Of a stretch of DNA of 47,708 nt, positions 43,215 through 47,708 are shown one piece after another. The position numbers were made by a program, and so were the translations under genes. This DNA is from Clostridia bacterium (GTDB lineage: Bacteria > Bacillota > Clostridia > Oscillospirales > Acutalibacteraceae): positions 1 through 47,708 of the forward strand of contig JAQXOB010000028.1 in NCBI GenBank assembly GCA_029098305.1. Reading direction: 5' to 3'. The stretch's first letter is position 1. Each line of letters begins with the position of its first letter. The notes under the pieces are model-generated. The model had not been told where the DNA came from. It ran no database searches and was given only the letters and a program-made list of their open reading frames with translations.

Positions 43215-44222
43215 TTACAGCTCTATAGACATAGTAGCCTTCGCATTTAACTCATTGCCGGCCGTGTTTCCACTCAAAAATTCATAATAAGCCTGTGAAC
43301 CCACCATAGCGGCATTGTCACCACATAAGGACTTTTCAGGCATATATAGCTCATATCCCAGCTTTTTGCATTTATCTGTAAGTTCTTTTCTCAAAAGTCT
43401 GTTTGCAGACACACCGCCTGCTATTATCAGCCTAGTGCTTCCTGTATCTTTGGCCGCCTTGATAAAGTTTTCTACAAGGCAGCCCACAACAGCTTTTCTA
43501 AAGCTAGCGCTTAAGTCATTTATCGGTAATTCTTCGCCCTTTTGCGATGCATTGTGTATCAAATTGATAACGGCTGTTTTTAATCCCGAAAAGCTAAAAT
43601 CATATTCACTTCCATTTACACGAGGATGTGGAAGAGCAAAAGAATCAGGATTGCCACTCTCGGCGGCTATATCAAGATGTATTCCTCCCGGATATGGCAT
43701 ACCCATTGTTCGGGCAGCTTTATCAAAGGCTTCTCCGGCAGCATCATCACGAGTTTTTCCGATTATTGTCATTTTGGTGTAGTCATCTACTTTAACTATA
43801 TGGCTATGTCCTCCGGATACCACAAGACACAAAAAAGGTGGCTTTAACTCAGGATTTGATATATAATTGGCAGCTATATGTGAGCGTAGGTGATGAGTTG
43901 GAATCAACGGTTTATTTTTTGCTATAGCGAGTCCTTTTGCAAAATTTACACCCACAAGCAATGCTCCTATAAGTCCTGGCGCATGTGTCACACCGATAGC
44001 ATCAATATCATCTAATGTACATTCTGCTTTTTCAAGTGCTTCGCTTACAACACCGCAAATAGCCTCTGCATGACGCCTAGATGCTATTTCAGGAACAACA
44101 CCGCCATATAGCTTGTGTTCTTCCACCTGTGTGGCAATAATATTTGAGATAACCTTTCTTCCGTCTTCGACCACAGCGGCAGCGGTTTCATCACAAGAAC
44201 TTTCAATTGCTAATATCTTCAT
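43215..44222 (-). CDS. tsaD: tRNA N6-adenosine threonylcarbamoyltransferase
   Basis: Catalytic subunit for t6A37 modification of ANN-decoding tRNAs, working with TsaB and TsaE. 335 residues of the Kae1/Gcp fold: AIESSCDETAAAVVEDG, YGGVVPEIASRRHAEAI with metal-binding His, GVTHAPGLIGALLVG, PTHHLRSHI, LVVSGGHSHI, DDAAGEAFDKAARTMGM, SFSGLKTAV and IAGGVSANRLLR, and CGDNAAMVG. All metal and ATP-site segments are intact. It follows rimI by 3 bases. tsaB is not adjacent, though it often is in Clostridia. Confidence 0.98.
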   Translation of the reverse strand: MKILAIESSCDETAAAVVEDGRKVISNIIATQVEEHKLYGGVVPEIASRRHAEAICGVVSEALEKAECTLDDIDAIGVTHAPGLIGALLVGVNFAKGLAIAKNKPLIPTHHLRSHIAANYISNPELKPPFLCLVVSGGHSHIVKVDDYTKMTIIGKTRDDAAGEAFDKAARTMGMPYPGGIHLDIAAESGNPDSFALPHPRVNGSEYDFSFSGLKTAVINLIHNASQKGEELPINDLSASFRKAVVGCLVENFIKAAKDTGSTRLIIAGGVSANRLLRKELTDKCKKLGYELYMPEKSLCGDNAAMVGSQAYYEFLSGNTAGNELNAKATMSIEL

Positions 44223-44225
44223 TAT

Positions 44226-44678
44226 TTACCTCTTAAAATACTTTGTCATTATATTTGCGTTTTCTTTTGGATCTGAGTAAAAGTTTTTTCGTTGACCTAT
44301 TAGCTCAAACCCTTCAGATGCATATAGATTGATCGCAGGAAAATTTGATTCTCTCACCTCAAGTGATAAAAAGGAAAAATTATTACCGTAGCAATAATCT
44401 ACGAAACTTTTCACAATTATCCTGCCTACTCCCATATGCCTAAATTCCGGAAAAACCGCAATATCATTTATATATGCTTCGTCGAGCACTATGTTCATGC
44501 TCCCATATCCCAACACATTGTCATTATCATTGGTAACAACAATCATGATAATACTTTCATTTTCTATTTCTTCTTCAATGGTTTTCTGTGACCTTGGATG
44601 AGAAAAACATATTTCTTCAAGATGTGCGATATCATTACTATGTTTATAAGTAGCTTTTTTTATAGAAAAATTCAACAC
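44226..44678 (-). CDS. rimI: Ribosomal-protein-alanine N-acetyltransferase RimI
   Basis: GNAT acetyltransferase that acetylates the N-terminus of ribosomal protein S18 in characterised members. IAHLEEICFSHPRS, YINDIAVFPEFRHMGVGRIIV (acetyl-CoA P-loop), LEVRESNFPAINLYASEGFELIGQR and YSDPKENANIM are RimI-specific. The ATG at 44690 overlaps the GGAGG ribosome site, so translation more likely starts at GTG 44678 or TTG 44675, giving about 150 residues. First gene of the rimI-tsaD-VanZ-GT2-licD run. Confidence 0.93.
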   Translation of the reverse strand: MLNFSIKKATYKHSNDIAHLEEICFSHPRSQKTIEEEIENESIIMIVVTNDNDNVLGYGSMNIVLDEAYINDIAVFPEFRHMGVGRIIVKSFVDYCYGNNFSFLSLEVRESNFPAINLYASEGFELIGQRKNFYSDPKENANIMTKYFKR

Positions 44679-44709
44679 TTTTTCCTCCATAAAACGCTAT
44701 ATAAAATGT

Positions 44710-44738
44710 ATTATACACTCTATTTTACAAAAAGTAAA
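44710..44738 (-). promoter_or_regulatory. Promoter of the rimI-tsaD operon
   Basis: Minus-strand TTTACT (44738-44733) and TATAAT (44715-44710), 17-base spacer, about 30 bases before rimI. Confidence 0.6.
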
Positions 44739-44819
44739 TAATTGCATAGCCTTTTTCAAAACTATTCTTTTATCCATACCAAATAAATAATACATTATTT
44801 AATATTATACTTCGTATTA

Positions 44820-45386
44820 TCAATAATCGTTTAGACTATTACACAATTCCTCAAAGGCTTTTTCCTTTTCATATGATTCAAAAGAAAACTCCTGATATTT
44901 GGATCTGTCTCCCTTCCAATATAAAAATAAGTCTTTAGATTCACCACCGGAGTTAATATTTTCGCTTCTCTTTGTTAATATTCCACCGTTTAAGCAGTCA
45001 AAAAACGCTCTCCAATCTTCAGATGACAGTTCTACTGTGACAGAATCAGTGATATGTTCCTCTGATAAGGGCCAAGCCTTGCCTTCTCGTTTTTCATAAT
45101 GGTATATATACTTCTCGTCATCAACAGAAAAGTGATATCTATAAAAACTAGGTGGATAGCTTGAGCTTGAGCTTGTGTAATAAAACTCTGTAATATCAGC
45201 TATCTTCACATCTTTTCCAACAATCATTTTCCTGTTTCCTTCAATACAAAATATAAGAGATAACACTATTCCTACCAAAATAAACGTGGTTATAGCACAT
45301 ATCATTATAGCTTTAAATTTATTTTTAAATACGATACAAATCAATACGTTTTTAGCTTTGTTTTTTAATTTAAGGCTTAATAGCAT
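44820..45386 (-). CDS. Membrane-anchored protein of unknown function
   Basis: 188 residues. A basic N-terminus is followed by one membrane segment (about residues 28-48, IMICAITTFILVGIVLSLIF), then a soluble domain outside the membrane. It contains a Ser/Tyr-rich patch (YYTSSSSSYPPSFYRYHF), VTVELSSEDWRAFFDCLNGG and FLYWKGDRSKYQEFSFESYE. No family recognised. GGAGGAAAAT is the ribosome site. It lies 29 bases after the lipoprotein gene and is probably co-transcribed; both proteins would sit at the outer membrane face and may work together. Confidence 0.75.
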   Translation of the reverse strand: MLLSLKLKNKAKNVLICIVFKNKFKAIMICAITTFILVGIVLSLIFCIEGNRKMIVGKDVKIADITEFYYTSSSSSYPPSFYRYHFSVDDEKYIYHYEKREGKAWPLSEEHITDSVTVELSSEDWRAFFDCLNGGILTKRSENINSGGESKDLFLYWKGDRSKYQEFSFESYEKEKAFEELCNSLNDY

Positions 45387-45415
45387 TTTATTTTCCTCCG
45401 TTTTTTATGACGAGA

Positions 45416-46012
45416 TTACTCATTTGATATCTGTTCTTCCATTTCGATATTAGGCACTGTGTATATGTTATCTACAGCATAATATATTCTTGTGTCAAAA
45501 TCGTTTCCTGTTCCGCTTGAAAATGGAGATTCGTTTGTTGTGAAGCATATGTAAGAGCAATCCGTTCCGTTTAACCTCATAAAGTAAACATACTCAAAAT
45601 CAGTTTCATATGAGTCTAAGTTTTCATACACCGTGAACATATCGTTCTGAGCTATAATTTCTTCTGATTTGTACTTGTCTTTAAATTTTGCCGGCACAAT
45701 TTCAGCAGTGTACCAGTTTATGTTGTTAAATTCCATAATAACGCAGTTTCCGGATACTGAAAATTTGGGTGCTCTTAGAAATGGTATATATCCATCAAAG
45801 GAGATTCGAGTTACGGTTCCATCTTCATTTTCACGCGATACCATTTTGCCGGTGTTTTTTCTCACGGCAGCATCGGTATCTTGCGTATCGGTTAAAACTG
45901 GTGTTTCCTGTTCTTCAGTATAAAAGTTCTCGGTACATCCGGTAAGCGGAATTATCCCCATGCTTATTACCAAAATAAATATTAAAAACACTTTAAATAT
46001 ATTTTTTTTCAT
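45416..46012 (-). CDS. Putative lipoprotein of unknown function
   Basis: 198 residues with a clear lipoprotein signal: KKN start, hydrophobic stretch and lipobox L23-T-G-C26. The mature protein starts with an acidic, Thr-rich linker (EEQETPVLTDTQDTDAA) and continues as a mixed beta-like domain (VTRISFDGYIPFLRAP, NCVIMEFNNINWYTAEIVPA, VYFMRLNGTDCSYICFTT). I recognise no family. TAGGAGT lies before the ATG. It heads a two-gene unit with the membrane-anchored protein downstream. Confidence 0.75.
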   Translation of the reverse strand: MKKNIFKVFLIFILVISMGIIPLTGCTENFYTEEQETPVLTDTQDTDAAVRKNTGKMVSRENEDGTVTRISFDGYIPFLRAPKFSVSGNCVIMEFNNINWYTAEIVPAKFKDKYKSEEIIAQNDMFTVYENLDSYETDFEYVYFMRLNGTDCSYICFTTNESPFSSGTGNDFDTRIYYAVDNIYTVPNIEMEEQISNE

Positions 46013-46223
46013 GACATTTTACTCCTATTCGACAGCCTGTTGCCATTGATATTATTAGCATATAATTTATTATAAAAAGATAGCATACTTCAAGCTTTTA
46101 CGTCAAAATTATACCATATGATAATTTAAAAATCTACCATTTAATAAACTATTTAATATAATTGAATATGTTTTTTGTAAATGATATTACTTGCAATTTA
46201 TTTGTATATTTGTATGTGTATAA
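46013..46223. other. Intergenic region between divergent genes
   Basis: AT-rich. It should hold the promoter of the lipoprotein pair; the best I see is a weak minus-strand TTGACG with poor -10 near 46075-46110. No gene or stable hairpin seen. Confidence 0.4.
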
Positions 46224-46252
46224 TTGCAATTAGCGTATGTTTGCATTATAAT
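46224..46252 (+). promoter_or_regulatory. Promoter of the amidohydrolase-like gene
   Basis: TTGCAA (46224-46229) and TATAAT (46247-46252), 17-base spacer, about 105 bases before the ATG at 46358. The leader between them has no recognised riboswitch. Confidence 0.65.
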
Positions 46253-46357
46253 AAGGCTACAGTGTAATGCATTTTATACTAGAGATTATAAATGCTCTCT
46301 AAAAAATATTTTATATCCCTTTTAGTTTGAATCATATTAATAAATAGGAGTATAACT

Positions 46358-47164
46358 ATGATTATCGACACGCATATGTACATTGGTTCCTCGTTGGATT
46401 TTGATATGACAGAAGAACAAATTCTATATTCCATGAAACGATATAACATTGATTTTGCACTTGTTTCCAACACAGAGGGAGTAGAATTTGATCATATGGG
46501 ATTTGCAATTCCAAGTAGACATCAAAAGAGCCAGTATGATATAAACAAAAGAGCAATCGACTTTTCCAAGAGTTATCCCGATAAGATAGGTACATTACTG
46601 TGGATTAAAATGCATAATGAGTATCCTGATGAGTGTTTTTTGAGATTGATTGAACAAAACAGAGCCTTTATATATGGTATAAAATTACATCCTTTTCATT
46701 CAAGAGTTGCACCTGATGATAGCAGAATGGAAGAATGGTATGATGTTTGTAGAAAAAACAATTTTCCAGTGGTATCTCATACAGGAGGATGCGAAGAGGC
46801 GATGTCAATTCATATGTACAATGCTGCAAAGTTGCATCCTGATATTAATTTTGTGATGGTTCATATGGATCTTGGCACAGATAATGAAGAAGCCATAAAC
46901 TTCATCAGCAAACAGCCAAATCTATACGGCGACACAACATGGGTTAGCATAGAAAGCACAATTAAAGCAATTAAAAGATGCGGTAGCGAAAAGATACTTT
47001 TCGGCTCGGATAACCCCATTGATGGTAAAGACACATTTCTTCACAACAAAACAGGGGATAGGTCGCTGTATCAGCAATATTTTAATGAGTTGAAAAATCT
47101 GATAGACAATGATGACTATGAGAATATAATGTATAAAAACGCACAGAGATTGTTTATGCCTTAA
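46358..47164 (+). CDS. Amidohydrolase-2-like TIM-barrel protein with altered metal motif
   Basis: 268-residue protein of the amidohydrolase (ACMSD-like) family, which includes hydrolases and decarboxylases using a metal held by HxH, two further His and an Asp. The expected N-terminal HxH is DTHMYIG here, so H6 is kept and Tyr8 replaces the second His. Other candidate ligands look present: KLHPFHSR (H111), VVSHTGG (H141), MVHMDLG (H169) and FGSDNPI (D218). Activity may be altered or need a different metal. AGGAGT ribosome site, own promoter, single gene. A small Cys-rich membrane protein gene follows. The substrate cannot be predicted. Confidence 0.82.
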   Translation: MIIDTHMYIGSSLDFDMTEEQILYSMKRYNIDFALVSNTEGVEFDHMGFAIPSRHQKSQYDINKRAIDFSKSYPDKIGTLLWIKMHNEYPDECFLRLIEQNRAFIYGIKLHPFHSRVAPDDSRMEEWYDVCRKNNFPVVSHTGGCEEAMSIHMYNAAKLHPDINFVMVHMDLGTDNEEAINFISKQPNLYGDTTWVSIESTIKAIKRCGSEKILFGSDNPIDGKDTFLHNKTGDRSLYQQYFNELKNLIDNDDYENIMYKNAQRLFMP

Positions 47165-47230
47165 GAATAAAAACTTATAGAAATTAAATGAAATTTATCT
47201 GTTAATATCTTACAAGGAGGATGAAAAGGT

Positions 47231-47404
47231 ATGTTTGAATGGATAATGGGTAATATAGGAACAATATGTGTTTGTTTAGTTTTAGCGACTGCTGTGGTGG
47301 CAATCCTAATAAATATTATTAGGAATAAAAAGAAAGGAAAGTCTGCATGTGGCTGTAATTGTAATGGTTGCGCAATATCTGACTGTTGCCATAAGGATAA
47401 ATAA
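47231..47404 (+). CDS. FeoB-associated Cys-rich membrane protein
   Basis: 57-residue protein with one membrane segment (about residues 9-30) and a basic stretch RNKKKGKS, followed by a Cys cluster CGCNCNGCAISDCCHKDK. This layout matches the small Cys-rich proteins usually encoded after feoB, thought to assist ferrous iron uptake. No feoA or feoB is seen in the window, so this copy appears separated from its partners unless they lie beyond the right edge, which the IS start makes less likely. AAGGAGGATGAAAAGGT precedes the ATG. Confidence 0.8.
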   Translation: MFEWIMGNIGTICVCLVLATAVVAILINIIRNKKKGKSACGCNCNGCAISDCCHKDK

Positions 47405-47530
47405 TGTTGCCTTTATGCTTTTTAAAAAGAACAGTCTGAGTTAGAGAATCGAATGATTTTACGATAGAAAAATAAATTTAAAAATTGGAAAATTTGTTAT
47501 GGTACAATTGATGGGTGACAAATAAAAAAA

Positions 47531-47600
47531 GAAAATTCAACTCAAATATGGTATGATGTTAATAACGACAAAAACACATACAAAAAGGAGTTGAACTTTC
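47531..47600 (+). repeat. Inverted repeat masking the transposase ribosome site
   Basis: GAAAATTCAACTC (47531-47543) can pair with GAGTTGAACTTTC (47588-47600), 12 of 13 bases, with a 44-base loop. The right arm covers part of the AAAAAGGAG ribosome site just before the transposase ATG. It may be near the left end of an insertion sequence. Confidence 0.5.
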
Positions 47601-47601
47601 T

Positions 47602-47708
47602 ATGATAAGTTTAACATCACAAGCACGTTTTCGTCAACGGGTAATAAGATATTCAGAAAGAAATGGCGTAACAAAAGCATCAAACAGATTCAGAATAAGT
47701 AGAAATGC
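47602..47708 (+). mobile_element. 5' end of an IS-type transposase (cut by window edge)
   Basis: An open frame starts at ATG 47602 with AAAAAGGAG upstream and runs off the edge after 35 codons. The visible part, including LTSQARFRQRVIRYSERNG and VTKASNRFRISRNA, is basic and helix-turn-helix-like, resembling the DNA-binding N-terminus of transposases of the IS481/IS3 type. Family and completeness need the sequence beyond the window. The left terminal repeat of the element could not be fixed. Confidence 0.65.

Overview
The window looks like chromosomal DNA of a low-GC, endospore-forming member of the Clostridia (Bacillota), perhaps from the Ruminococcaceae/Oscillospiraceae side; the family is an inference. 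Supporting this are a CwlJ/GerQ germination pair, a MecA-type ClpC adaptor, a SCIFF ranthipeptide precursor with its radical SAM maturase, a short archaeal-type prolyl-tRNA synthetase, near-consensus sigma-A promoters and AGGAGG-type ribosome binding sites. No rRNA, tRNA, CRISPR array or prophage was seen. The only mobile element is the start of an IS-type transposase cut by the right edge.

Layout from left to right. (1) 1-3314: end of an unknown gene, an M14 carboxypeptidase, cwlJ-gerQ, a lipoprotein and mecA. (2) 3672-9942: a promoter-to-terminator operon for a surface glycan: flippase, a DUF115/GT42-like protein, a CMP-Kdo-synthetase-like enzyme, an HMGL-type aldolase fused to a second GT42-like domain, a GT8 glycosyltransferase and a KdsC-like phosphatase. 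This is the best candidate for an undescribed system: it looks like a route to a CMP-activated ulosonic acid in an organism expected to lack LPS. (3) 10130-17807: rpoB-rpoC with its own promoter and terminator, away from ribosomal protein genes. (4) 17882-22709, minus strand: GT2 glycosyltransferase plus rfbA-rfbB-rfbD-rfbC for dTDP-L-rhamnose. (5) 22861-25966, minus strand: SCIFF peptide, maturase and a PLP-dependent Orn/Lys/Arg-decarboxylase-family enzyme. (6) 25997-27999, minus strand: proS and a small membrane protein.

(7) 28185-38115, plus strand: a nearly complete nucleoside uptake and salvage block: deoC, deoD, deoB, cdd, a BMP-family nucleoside ABC importer (nupNOPQ-like) and pyrimidine-nucleoside phosphorylase. 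(8) 38249-39837, minus strand: rsmD, coaD and a coiled-coil protein. (9) 40087-40446: an EndoA/MazF toxin-family gene with no visible antitoxin. (10) 40532-44738, minus strand: rimI-tsaD-VanZ-GT2-LicD and a possible 27-residue ORF. (11) 44820-47708: two secreted or membrane proteins of unknown function, an amidohydrolase-like protein, a FeoB-associated Cys-rich protein and the IS start.

The glycan genes on both sides of rpoBC plausibly build one cell-surface polymer: rhamnose is activated as dTDP-rhamnose, an acidic sugar as CMP-ulosonate, and a flippase exports the lipid-linked unit. Initiating transferase, polymerase and the source of the aldolase substrate are not in the window, so this remains a model. 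All functional calls rest on reading motifs by eye; no database search was possible.
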